From DTCV01 sp964641155 (lineage in GTDB: Archaea; Thermoproteota; Thermoprotei_A; Sulfolobales; NBVN01), in contig CAZXJO010000003.1 of the NCBI GenBank assembly GCA_964641155.1, forward strand, positions 124,001-188,000: a stretch of 64,000 nucleotides of DNA, written 5' to 3'. Under the pieces are notes generated by a model that saw nothing but the letters and a program-made list of their open reading frames with translations, did not search any database and was not told the origin of the DNA. Each line of letters starts with the position of its first letter. Position 1 is the stretch's first letter. This document shows, piece by piece, positions 1 through 7,500 of this stretch. A program made the position numbers and the translations under genes.

Positions 1-658
1 AACTGTAGGGGTCGTCCTCAACTATGATGAAGTCATACCTATCCGCCAACTCTACCAGATGCTTCCTCCTCTCCAAACTCATGGTAACTCCCGCCGGGTT
101 ATGCGCTATTGGTATGGTGTAGACCAACTTAACCCTCTTCCCCTCACTGTATAACCTACGTAGCCTAGCCTCAAGAAGGTCAACATTCATTCCGTCATCG
201 TCTAAAGGTATTGAAACGAAGTTAGGTTCACTTAACCTGAAAGCATTTATAGCGCCTAAGTAGGATGGCGACTCTATAACTACGTAGTCCTTAGCGTTTA
301 TCAGGGTTAGGGCTATGATGTGAAGTGCTTGTTGGCTGCCGGTGGTCACCATAATATCGTCACCGCTGCCTACCGTAATCCCCCTACTGTTCATGAAACT
401 GGCTAACTCAGCCCTTAACTCGCCGATGCCTTTTGTAGGACTGTACTGGAGGGCCCTATCACCCTTCTCCTGCAAGATCCTACTAATGATGGCGATTAAT
501 TCGTCCTTCGGGAACGTCTGAGGGTCGGGGAGCCCCCCAGCCAGACTAATGATCTTCCTCCCTTCGGTGATCCTAAGTAATTCCCTTATTTCAGAAGCCG
601 CCATCAAGTTAACTCTATCGGCAAAAAACTTCTCCAACCTGAGATCGTTCAGAGCCAC
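1..658 (-). CDS. PLP-dependent aminotransferase (2-aminoadipate/MocR-like), N-terminal part
   Basis: The gene runs off the left edge, so only about 219 N-terminal residues are visible. Read leftward from a GTG at 658, the translation contains SLAGGLPDPQTFP, LQYSPTKGIGELR, VTTGSQQALHI, then IPIAHNPAGVTMS and IIVEDDPY. These are the substrate-binding and PLP-binding blocks of fold-type I aminotransferases of the LysN/KAT-II subclass. The catalytic lysine lies beyond the edge. Members transaminate 2-aminoadipate, aromatic or branched-chain amino acids, and the substrate cannot be told from this part. The GTG start was chosen because it directly precedes a typical N-terminus (ALNDLRLEKFFADR); a later in-frame ATG is possible. 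The family call is firm, the exact substrate is not. Confidence 0.85.
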   Translation of the reverse strand, partial: MALNDLRLEKFFADRVNLMAASEIRELLRITEGRKIISLAGGLPDPQTFPKDELIAIISRILQEKGDRALQYSPTKGIGELRAELASFMNSRGITVGSGDDIMVTTGSQQALHIIALTLINAKDYVVIESPSYLGAINAFRLSEPNFVSIPLDDDGMNVDLLEARLRRLYSEGKRVKLVYTIPIAHNPAGVTMSLERRKHLVELADRYDFIIVEDDPYS

Positions 659-737
659 ACACCCACATCAACTAATATCTTGGGTATATAAACTTTGTAA
701 AAACGATGCTTAAGAAATTACATCGAAGCTTATGTCC

Positions 738-2321
738 CTAATTAAGACATGCCATCATAGCTTTAAACGTTCGTCCAACATCAACACCCAGGTCAATAAA
801 ATTCCATGGAAGTACGTTTAAAGTACCTCTGTTTTCGAAAACGTGGTCAGGATTTATACCGAACGATGTTAGGAGCGTTTTAAAGTCTGAGATGTTCAAC
901 CCATCGACCACGTACTTGAGTAAGGCATCACCTAATTCAACACCGCCCAAACTCAAATGTGCTTGTACATAAGCTATGTTATGACTTAACGCCTCGACCT
1001 CGAAATACTTTCTAGGTAACTCCCTCCGTATGAGTTTCACCCTACGCTGGTACTGTTCCTTACTAACTAACCCTAAGAACTGCATGGGCGTTCCTGCCTT
1101 AGGGATTAGCGGGTTAATAACCACCCTAACCCTCCCCTTCAAACAGTATTTCGACAAGACACCACTTAAACCGCTGAGGAAGTTAATCATCTCCTTAACA
1201 TCGTTATCAGTTTCAAAGGGTATGCCGATTAGGTAGTACATCTTAATTTCCATCCCTAACTTAACTCCACCAACAATCAACTCGGTAAGGAGCTCTTCAT
1301 CGATATATTTCCTAATGAGGCACTTAAGCCTACTGCTGTTCGTTTCAGGTGCTAATGTTAAGGTCTTCTGCCCACCCTTACTCATGAGCCTCAACCTATA
1401 CTCGCTTAGAGTGTCGGCCCTAACCGAAGGAATGCTGAATTTCAGACCCTTCTCCACCAACGTTTCCAATATCTTATCAGATGATGGGTGATTGAAAAAC
1501 GATAGAGAGTAGAAAACTATCCTATCCAACTTGTTAATCTCAACACCTCTGGATATGAGGCTGATTACACCGTCAAGACTCCTAACCCTGTAAGGATATG
1601 AGACCATGGACTCCATACAGAAGGAGCATAGGTGCGGGCAGCCCCTAGAGACCTCCATGATGAATCCTCTACCAAACACCGGCTCCGTCGTAAGCGATTG
1701 GATCTGGTACTCAGGATAATATGAACTATTTAAGTCATTAACACATAACTTCCTGATTACACTGCCATCATGAAGTGATGGAACGTAAAAACCCTTGGAA
1801 GCGAGTACCTCCAGGAACGCCTTCTTACTGGACGACAGTGAAGTAATGGATGTTGCTAAGACCTTAAGCGCTTCCTCACCATCACCGATAGCTATGGCGT
1901 CGAAGAACTTGGAAACAGGTAAGGGGTTAGAAGTCACGGTAGGTCCCCCAGCTATCATTATAGGCCTCCTAACACCGTTACTTACCGCTGGTAGGTTATT
2001 GTTTAAGATGATTTTGAGTGCGTTGATGTAATCGAACTCATACCCTAAGCTAAATAGGGCGATGTCAAACTTCCTCAAACTCAGCGAGTGAATAGCACTT
2101 GTAGTTGGGTTATCTATCGTAAATCTGTCAACCAGGAAATCATCGAAGGAATTCAAATAGTAGTACGATATGTGGGTGAATAAGTTGGTTATCGAAGCTT
2201 GATAGGTGCTTGGGTACACTAGGGCTATTTTAAACGGCGAAGTTACCCTCTTCACATACACGTTCAATTCTTTGAATAGACCGACCCCACTTACGCTAGC
2301 TCCCAATACCTGATTATTCAT
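738..2321 (-). CDS. B12-binding-like/radical SAM protein
   Basis: A 527-residue protein with an N-terminal region like the B12-binding/Rossmann part of archaeal radical SAM proteins (IALVYPSTYQASITNLF, then FDIALFSLGYEFDY and IMIAGGPTVTSNP, roughly residues 30-130). A radical SAM domain follows with the cluster motif SRGCPHLCSFC (CxxxCxxC, around residue 230). Late elements such as TLAPETNS and YYLIGIPFET are typical of the SAM TIM barrel. It should carry a 4Fe-4S cluster and generate a 5'-deoxyadenosyl radical, perhaps for RNA or metabolite methylthiolation or methylation. The substrate is unknown. It stands alone on the minus strand, about 60 nt downstream of the zinc-finger gene. Confidence 0.8.
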   Translation of the reverse strand: MNNQVLGASVSGVGLFKELNVYVKRVTSPFKIALVYPSTYQASITNLFTHISYYYLNSFDDFLVDRFTIDNPTTSAIHSLSLRKFDIALFSLGYEFDYINALKIILNNNLPAVSNGVRRPIMIAGGPTVTSNPLPVSKFFDAIAIGDGEEALKVLATSITSLSSSKKAFLEVLASKGFYVPSLHDGSVIRKLCVNDLNSSYYPEYQIQSLTTEPVFGRGFIMEVSRGCPHLCSFCMESMVSYPYRVRSLDGVISLISRGVEINKLDRIVFYSLSFFNHPSSDKILETLVEKGLKFSIPSVRADTLSEYRLRLMSKGGQKTLTLAPETNSSRLKCLIRKYIDEELLTELIVGGVKLGMEIKMYYLIGIPFETDNDVKEMINFLSGLSGVLSKYCLKGRVRVVINPLIPKAGTPMQFLGLVSKEQYQRRVKLIRRELPRKYFEVEALSHNIAYVQAHLSLGGVELGDALLKYVVDGLNISDFKTLLTSFGINPDHVFENRGTLNVLPWNFIDLGVDVGRTFKAMMACLN

Positions 2322-2380
2322 GAGTGGTAATTAACTTTTCCAACACGAATCCGGGAAAAATCGTTAATTTGCTGGGAGGT

Positions 2381-2803
2381 TTAAAATTCCTTAACAGAAG
2401 CACCTGCGACCACAGTACGTATAACCATGTTAATGAATTCTTTATGCTTCTTCTTGAGATGTGACTCGGCATCGGAGGGTCTGAGGTGGACGTTGCATAG
2501 TGTGCAGAACACCCTATTACCGCTTCTCAACATAACAGGCTCTACTGACATAACTAGGGGATATAGGCGTTCTAGGATCCTAGCAGCTATTCTGTAATTC
2601 CCTGCCTTATCTATGACCCTCTGAATGTGTCCCCTAACCTTAAACTTACTTGTCTTGTATTTGAAGGCGATGGCACTGGGTGAATAGCCATCTAATAGGT
2701 ACTCCTTGATCGCAAGTAATGCTATTACATCGTTGATTAGCCTCTTCATGACCAAATACCTTGCTATCGCATTAACAGCCTCCTCCAACGTCGCCCAAAA
2801 CAA
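2381..2803 (-). CDS. HTH plus C2H2-like zinc-finger protein, uncharacterised
   Basis: A 140-residue basic protein. The first about 75 residues are helical with a helix-turn-helix look (LLDGYSPSAIAFKYKTSKFKVRG). The C-terminal third holds a C2H2-type finger: FCTLCNVHLRP then AESHLKKKH (C-x2-C ... H-x4-H). Both parts suggest nucleic-acid binding, possibly a transcription factor. It is divergent from the RHH operon that starts at about 2997 and shares a 193-nt AT-rich spacer with it, so it may regulate that operon. I do not recognise a named family. Small HTH and C2H2 proteins like this are frequent in crenarchaeal genomes, viruses and plasmids, so descent from a mobile element is possible but unproven. 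Confidence 0.65.
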   Translation of the reverse strand: MFWATLEEAVNAIARYLVMKRLINDVIALLAIKEYLLDGYSPSAIAFKYKTSKFKVRGHIQRVIDKAGNYRIAARILERLYPLVMSVEPVMLRSGNRVFCTLCNVHLRPSDAESHLKKKHKEFINMVIRTVVAGASVKEF

Positions 2804-2996
2804 CTCTCATACATTGAAATATATAAAAGGGGTATCGTATATTAATGATGCATCATTTAAAACTGTATGCATAGTAATACGTGATATGAGGTTAGTTCGG
2901 TGTAAATGGGGTTATCAATAATTCAAGTGCCATGAATGGCTCATTAGTAAACACCAAATATTATTTATACGTCTCATTAGTAATAACAAGCGGGTA

Positions 2997-3251
2997 TTGT
3001 TTTTGTTGGATGAAGATGTGTTATCAGGTAGCCCAGCAGGTCGCGGAACCCCCCAAAACAGTTCTAGGACGCTATCGATTAAACTAGATTACAACACATT
3101 AGCTAAGATCGACTACATATCCAAGTGCTACAAGTTCTCCAGTAGGAGCGATTTCATCAGGAAGGCCATAATCTACAAGATTAATCAGATACACAGCAAG
3201 TATTATTCGGTGGACAGCACTTGTCACTATTTTGGGAGCCACGCTGGGTGA
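2997..3251 (+). CDS. Ribbon-helix-helix (CopG-like) DNA-binding protein
   Basis: An 84-residue protein. After a short, poorly conserved N-terminus come a beta strand (SSRTLSIKL) and two helices (YNTLAKIDYISKCYKF and RSDFIRKAIIYKINQIH), the canonical RHH fold used by CopG/NikR-type regulators as DNA-binding dimers. No metal-binding C-terminal domain is present. The start is uncertain: TTG codons occur at 2997, 3003 and 3006, and no ATG precedes the domain. It is first in a three-gene operon, and its stop overlaps the next start as GTGA, indicating translational coupling. It probably autoregulates this operon, which is inferred only from position. Confidence 0.7.
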   Translation: MFLLDEDVLSGSPAGRGTPQNSSRTLSIKLDYNTLAKIDYISKCYKFSSRSDFIRKAIIYKINQIHSKYYSVDSTCHYFGSHAG

Positions 3252-3529
3252 GGAAGAAGTACTGGGTGGACGGTATCGAGATAATAACATGTGAAGACGA
3301 GGTATCAGGACTCATACTGTGTCCGGTATGTGAAAACGTGGAGGAATATTGCCCCGAGAACAGATCTACCTCAAGGGTTAGGGAAAACATAATCACGTTT
3401 TTCAGCCCCAGAGACTTGATTTACCATATGAGGAGTCATAAAAGCGGTAAGGGCTTCAAGTTTAAAATAGAGAAATACGGCGAAGCAGAGGAAAGCGAGG
3501 AAGAGGAAGAAGAGGAAGAAAATGAGTAA
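3248..3529 (+). CDS. Small zinc-finger protein with acidic tail
   Basis: About 93 residues if it starts at the GTG at 3248, which overlaps the upstream stop as GTGA; a TTG at 3221 would add nine residues. It contains CPVCENVEEYC and, 30 residues later, DLIYHMRSHKSG, consistent with a zinc site built from Cys and His in a C2H2-like arrangement. The C-terminus is a run of glutamates (about 13 acidic residues in the last 18). The GAG/GAA codons of this tail form a purine tract that is also the ribosome-binding region of the next gene. Probably a nucleic-acid or protein adaptor. I do not recognise a named family. Confidence 0.65.
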   Translation: MRKKYWVDGIEIITCEDEVSGLILCPVCENVEEYCPENRSTSRVRENIITFFSPRDLIYHMRSHKSGKGFKFKIEKYGEAEESEEEEEEEENE

Positions 3530-4490
3530 GAAGATGTATCTGGGCGAAAGCCTATCAACACTATCAGTTTTAATCAGGGATCCCCGACCTCAGGACGTGA
3601 TAGCTGATTTGTGGGAGGGCGGTAGCGTATTAAGCGGTATTGAGATATGTGGTATGGTCTTAGATAGAGCTCCCTTGTTAGTTAAGAACCCTCTAACTTC
3701 TGTTAAAGCAGAATTCCTTTCGGTGAAGCCCGCCACAGTATTCATAGGTAGTGAAAGCTCCTACCACCTAAAGGTCTCTAAGGGCATGGAATTACAAAAG
3801 AATTGGTTGTTGGAGCTATCTAAGGGCGGGAAAATACCTAGAGGTTGTTTCTGCAACATCTTCAAACAACTTAGGTCTAAGGTCGCAAACAAGAGAATTT
3901 ACGACACAATCAGCAAGATCGAATTAAGCAGCAAGAGGCTCACCCTCCTTCGACACGGCATAATGCACTATGATAAGTTGGTTAACTCACTCCCACTACC
4001 TTACGTGATGAGCAAGATCAGCACAGGAGTGGGTAACGGCGCAGCCCTCCCTCAATTTGACTATGTAAGTCTGCTAATCGAGATAGCACTGACTAAACTA
4101 CGCTTAGAAGAGTACACGATAATATACGTCGGTAAGGGTGACATCGTGCCTCACACAGTCGTGCTAGTACCGCTGACGTATCTCAAAGAAAGCGCGTCAG
4201 ATGATGTGCTGGTTTACTCAATAACATCTATAAAGAGACCGTACACTAGCCACAAAGGAGAGTACGTTGGTAGGCTTTTAAGTGATCTCAGAAAGCTAGG
4301 GCTTCAAGAAGCGGTGTTCATGGGTAGCAGGCTAATATGCGAGAAATACGGCCTGCTAAGCAACATAGGCCCGGAACTTGAAAATGTAATAAACTCCCTA
4401 AAAGACCACGACGTGGAACTCTTGGGAAGGTTAGGTACTTGGAGGGAGATGAGCATAGATGATATTTTAGATAGCACTGGCATCCGATAG
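3522..4490 (+). CDS. UGM/amine-oxidase-like C-terminal domain protein lacking the FAD Rossmann half
   Basis: A 322-residue protein overlapping the zinc-finger gene by 8 nt. The first about 120 residues match nothing I recognise and contain no GxGxxG dinucleotide motif. From about residue 135 the sequence follows the C-terminal plan of UDP-galactopyranose-mutase/protoporphyrinogen-oxidase-like flavoproteins: LLRHGIMHYDKLVNSLPLPY (compare 'YDxLIST-PL'), YTIIYVGKGDIVPH, YSITSIKRPYTS and, near the end, GRLGTWREMSIDDIL (compare 'GRxGxWxYxxMDD'). Without the N-terminal FAD-binding half it should not be a conventional oxidase. It could have been repurposed as a partner or scaffold of the two small DNA-binding-type proteins encoded just upstream. 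The fold assignment is by eye. Confidence 0.5.
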   Translation: MSKKMYLGESLSTLSVLIRDPRPQDVIADLWEGGSVLSGIEICGMVLDRAPLLVKNPLTSVKAEFLSVKPATVFIGSESSYHLKVSKGMELQKNWLLELSKGGKIPRGCFCNIFKQLRSKVANKRIYDTISKIELSSKRLTLLRHGIMHYDKLVNSLPLPYVMSKISTGVGNGAALPQFDYVSLLIEIALTKLRLEEYTIIYVGKGDIVPHTVVLVPLTYLKESASDDVLVYSITSIKRPYTSHKGEYVGRLLSDLRKLGLQEAVFMGSRLICEKYGLLSNIGPELENVINSLKDHDVELLGRLGTWREMSIDDILDSTGIR

Positions 4491-4793
4491 CGAATCATCT
4501 CTCTCAATGTAGACTCCTAAAGCATAGGTAGGGCTGGCCTCATTTTTAACCGCGATGTATGTTAGAATAAGGTCCACGGCATCCTCTACCGATATTAACC
4601 CATTCACCCGTACCTCAAAGCCGTTAATAATAACGGTCACATCCCTACCTTTCTCATTAGTAATTAACGGAATAACGTACGTCTCAATACCGTATTCCTT
4701 GAATACCTTTACAGCCGCTGACCAAAACTTCTTCAAAATGTCGTCCCCTAACTCACTATTACGCCTTAAAACCACATAGACATCAACCGACAT
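4467..4793 (-). CDS. Conserved-looking 108-residue protein of unknown function
   Basis: A small alpha/beta protein: strands VDVYVVLRR and TYVIPLIT, helices around ILKKFWSAAVKVFKEYG, then DVTVIINGFEVRVNGLISVEDAVDLILTYI. The pattern is compatible with a thioredoxin-like or DsrE-like small domain, but no CxxC or other catalytic motif is present and I cannot assign a family. It converges with the preceding operon and overlaps its 3' end by 24 nt. Upstream, its promoter region contains one copy of the dispersed repeat. Confidence 0.55.
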   Translation of the reverse strand: MSVDVYVVLRRNSELGDDILKKFWSAAVKVFKEYGIETYVIPLITNEKGRDVTVIINGFEVRVNGLISVEDAVDLILTYIAVKNEASPTYALGVYIERDDSLSDASAI

Positions 4794-4902
4794 AAGCGTC
4801 CCATAGATCAGGGTATTGAGGTGCTTTAATAAAAAGCGTTTGCGCTAATCAGTAGAGGAAGAGGACTTCATGTACAACTTACCCTGACCTATCCACGAGG
4901 GT

Positions 4903-5038
4903 GGAGCTATGAAGCTGTTTTGTGTTGCGTGAGGTTTGTTTATTAACGTGGTGATGGTCGTTCTTGGAGGTGCCTTAGACCTACGCCCGCGATGTGGGCT
5001 TCACCCGTTCACGGCGGAAGCCCTCCCATGAAATGAAG
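4903..5038 (-). repeat. Dispersed intergenic repeat, copy 1 (about 136 nt)
   Basis: Occupies most of the 305-nt gap at 4794-5098. Read on the minus strand it starts with CTTCATTTCATGGGAGGG and ends with CAGCTTCATAGCTCC. It is close to copy 5 (30072-30200) over nearly its whole length, related to copy 2 (7364-7500), and shares the two ends with copies 3 and 4. Directly after the first block comes a hairpin, GGGCTTC ... GAAGCCC. No open reading frame is apparent. Either a small mobile element without coding capacity or a structured RNA gene. Confidence 0.85.
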
Positions 5039-5098
5039 AAGAGATGGAAGTAAATGCTAAGCCAGAACTGTCAGTAACAAACCTAGCAGCTTCCCGGA

Positions 5099-5758
5099 TT
5101 ACGTGTTCTGCTTTAATTTAAAGATCGTTAACAGCTGCTTGATGAATTCGCTAACGCCGCCTTCAAGCCCCTCACAGGTCAGGCTGTTAAGTACCGCGGC
5201 CCAATCAACCTTAATAATCACGTAAGAGACAGCAATGGTTACGATCACGTAGACTGGTAATAGAAATGTGAATTCAGTGACGTGTTCCTTAATTAAATGC
5301 GAGTAAAACACTACTACAGAGGTAAGGGCTGTTTTACCTAAAAACACCGCCATTACATACTTGAATATGCTATACTTAGCCATCCCCGTCGGGATGTATA
5401 AGATGTCGTCGGGCAATGGTAGTGAAGCGAAGAGGAAGATGGCTAGGAATAAACTCTTACCGGCTATTCTGTTAAACAGTTCCAGATTCTTAATGACCTT
5501 ATCAGATAGCCCTAGCCTGAACAGACTTCCTATACTGTAGATAATGAGCTTACCTAACGTGGCCCCTAGAGCCGATACCACTGCGGTGACTATCTTAGTG
5601 AATGGGTCAGGAATCAGTAATGAGTAGGCCAACACTACCGCCAAATAAGGTAATGCGACGAACGGGATTGAGTTAGCTATCAAGCTCGTTATGAATATGC
5701 CTAACATCCCCAACGGACCGCTGAGAACGTCTAGTAAACCTTCTAAGTACTCGAGCAT
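5099..5758 (-). CDS. VTT/DedA-like integral membrane protein
   Basis: A 219-residue protein with about five hydrophobic segments (residues about 15-50, 55-80, 95-115, 130-155 and 165-185). The block SLPLPDDILYIPTGMAKYSIFKYV, with a re-entrant-type proline-rich stretch between two membrane helices, resembles the VTT (SNARE-associated/DedA/TMEM41) domain, a family linked to lipid scrambling and membrane homeostasis. The gene is alone on the minus strand, with repeat copy 1 downstream. Family moderately sure, function unproven. Confidence 0.65.
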   Translation of the reverse strand: MLEYLEGLLDVLSGPLGMLGIFITSLIANSIPFVALPYLAVVLAYSLLIPDPFTKIVTAVVSALGATLGKLIIYSIGSLFRLGLSDKVIKNLELFNRIAGKSLFLAIFLFASLPLPDDILYIPTGMAKYSIFKYVMAVFLGKTALTSVVVFYSHLIKEHVTEFTFLLPVYVIVTIAVSYVIIKVDWAAVLNSLTCEGLEGGVSEFIKQLLTIFKLKQNT

Positions 5759-5815
5759 CCCCGTACTACCTTAACACTCTTAAGCCTCCACCTAAATAAA
5801 TTAGCTGGTATAATA

Positions 5816-6361
5816 GTGGCCGTGAACGAGAACTTGAAATACTTAGGGGAGGAATTTACGAGATGCATCAACTGCGGAAGCCCTAACTTCAAAGTATCGC
5901 TGTACGTTTATGAGGCACCGCTAGCAGGCACCGTACTCATAGAATGTGGTGTGTGTTACAACTGCAATTACAGAAAGAGTGACGTATCAATGCTAACCTT
6001 CGGTGAGCCTAGGACTATGAAGATGGTTGTTAAATCGCCCGACGACTTGAAAGTCATGGTGGTGAAGTCTTCTACCGCAACTGTTGACATCCCAGAGCTA
6101 GGCATTGAGATACTCCCTGGGGTCGCGGCCTACGGCTACTTGACAACCATCGAAGGAATCCTGGAGAAAGTGTTGGAGGTCATCCCGCAAGACTGCTATG
6201 AAAGGGAGGAGTGCGTTGAGAAAGTAAATCTGATTAAAGAAGCAATGAATGGATCCATACCGTTCACCTTAATCATTAAAGACCCTTTAGGTAGGAGTGC
6301 CATAATGAGTGATAACGTAGAAATCATAGATGAGGAGGAAAAATGTCAGTCAAGCACGTAG
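5816..6361 (+). CDS. ZPR1-type zinc-finger protein
   Basis: A 181-residue protein matching the single-domain archaeal ZPR1 form. An N-terminal four-cysteine zinc finger (RCINCGS ... CGVCYNCNYR) is followed by a beta-rich domain (GEPRTMKMVVKSPDDLKVMVVKSSTATVDIPELG). Eukaryotic ZPR1 binds translation elongation factor 1A and acts as its chaperone, and the archaeal protein probably has a related role. The start is GTG at 5816; a second GTG two codons on is equally possible. It is alone on the plus strand, with a TATA-like AAATAAATTAG about 25 nt upstream, consistent with a leaderless message. Confidence 0.85.
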   Translation: MAVNENLKYLGEEFTRCINCGSPNFKVSLYVYEAPLAGTVLIECGVCYNCNYRKSDVSMLTFGEPRTMKMVVKSPDDLKVMVVKSSTATVDIPELGIEILPGVAAYGYLTTIEGILEKVLEVIPQDCYEREECVEKVNLIKEAMNGSIPFTLIIKDPLGRSAIMSDNVEIIDEEEKCQSST

Positions 6362-6447
6362 ATTTGATATGATGTGCTTGCTGTGCCCGTTAGTTGCTCG
6401 GTGCTAATCAATTAATCCTTAAGACGAGGACTTGAGGTGTGGACTAA

Positions 6448-6966
6448 TCAATCGACCTTTACTTCGACACCGCCCTTACTCTTCCTCTCTGATTTCTCCA
6501 GTGAGACTTCGAGAACACCGTTCCTATACACCGCTTTAGCAGTCTCAGGTTTAACTCTAACAGGTAGCTTAACCTCCTTGTAGTACTTCCTGTTAGTGTC
6601 ACTGCCTTGGATAATGAGGGTGTCCTCCATAGCTCTGACCTTCACTTTCTCTTTCTCAACGCCTGGCATCTCAGCAATGACTTTGACGGTATCTTCCTCT
6701 TCTATCACATCTACTAGCGGTTCTATTTCCTCAGCTATCTTGGGCTTCCCCCAAACCCTCTTCACGTTGCCGAATTCTTCGATCTTAGGCTTACCATCTG
6801 GACCTATTGTAATTCTAAAACCGTAGACGTAAGGTCTGTACGTTTTTTCCACACCACTCTCCTCTATACCGAAGGCCTTGAACATGTCTTCGAACTCTCG
6901 TTCGAACTCCCTCATAAATTCATCAAATATGTCAAAAATGCTCCTCCTTCTCTTCCTCTCGCTCAT
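6448..6966 (-). CDS. hsp20: Small heat-shock protein (Hsp20/alpha-crystallin)
   Basis: About 172 residues from the ATG at 6966, preceded by GGTGG at Shine-Dalgarno distance; the frame is open further upstream but lacks this signal. The N-terminal arm (IFDIFDEFMREFEREFEDMF) is followed by the alpha-crystallin domain with EPLVDVIEEEDTVKVIAEMPGVEKEKVKV, the strand block LIIQGSDTNRKYYKEVKLP and the ending YRNGVLEVSLEK. This ATP-independent chaperone holds unfolded proteins in oligomers. It lies downstream of a short unknown gene and probably forms an operon with it. Confidence 0.93.
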   Translation of the reverse strand: MSERKRRRSIFDIFDEFMREFEREFEDMFKAFGIEESGVEKTYRPYVYGFRITIGPDGKPKIEEFGNVKRVWGKPKIAEEIEPLVDVIEEEDTVKVIAEMPGVEKEKVKVRAMEDTLIIQGSDTNRKYYKEVKLPVRVKPETAKAVYRNGVLEVSLEKSERKSKGGVEVKVD

Positions 6967-7010
6967 TGCATTGCCACCAGTATATATTATGCGTGTTAAG
7001 TTATAAGCGT

Positions 7011-7283
7011 TCAATACATTTCATAATAGGACGCGAGGACAGCCCTCCTCTTTGTATCTGTAGATGTCCTCACTACATCCACAATATCCGGATCTACCTG
7101 TGACATCTTCATGAGGTCACTAACGACATCAACATCTAGAAGCTTTAACGTGAAAAGACTTGAATATCTACTTAAAGTCGTTGACTCACCCTCTCCAATG
7201 ACGTCTAGGATGAAGTTGTACTGAGTTCTCACCCGCGGGCCAAGAGGTGTGGAGAGATGTGAAAACCACATGCCATTTACCAC
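7011..7283 (-). CDS. Small hypothetical protein upstream of hsp20
   Basis: A 90-residue frame (GTG at 7283, or ATG at 7271 with GAGGTGG at proper spacing) on the same strand as hsp20, ending 44 nt before its start. The sequence has an alternating charge pattern with a likely beta stretch (RTQYNFILDVIG), then helices (LDVDVVSDLMKMSQVDPDIVDVVR, DTKRRAVLASYYEMY). No family recognised. The ribosome-binding site and a TATA-like TTATTTAATC about 26 nt upstream of 7283 support a real gene, perhaps a heat-shock-operon partner. Confidence 0.5.
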   Translation of the reverse strand: MVNGMWFSHLSTPLGPRVRTQYNFILDVIGEGESTTLSRYSSLFTLKLLDVDVVSDLMKMSQVDPDIVDVVRTSTDTKRRAVLASYYEMY

Positions 7284-7363
7284 CTCTAATCACGGATCAG
7301 CAGCCAGATTAAATAAGGATCTATGGGAAACCTTTCTGGTCTAGCATTAGCTTTCACCCCCTT

Positions 7364-7500
7364 CTTCATTTCATGGGAGGGCTTTCTGGGTGAGCGGCTG
7401 AGACCCCACGTACTAGGCGTAGTCTGAGGCACCTCCAGGAGCAAACATTACCACGGCAGTAAACAAACTTCACGCAACACAAAAACAGCTTCATAGCCCC
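7364..7500 (+). repeat. Dispersed intergenic repeat, copy 2 (about 137 nt)
   Basis: Starts CTTCATTTCATGGGAGGG and ends CAGCTTCATAGCCCC on the plus strand. The 3' half (GTAAACAAAC-TCACGCAACAC) is shared with copies 1 and 5. The hairpin after the first block differs in sequence (GGGCTTTC against GAGACCCC) but remains mostly pairable. The right end overlaps the last three codons of the DUF35 gene on the opposite strand, so the repeat supplies the end of that reading frame, including its stop TGA. Confidence 0.85.

Noticed and set aside
3181..3396. Minus-strand open frames across the zinc-finger gene
   Set aside because: They lie antisense to coding sequence, have Ser/Thr/Pro-rich low-quality composition and no start signals.
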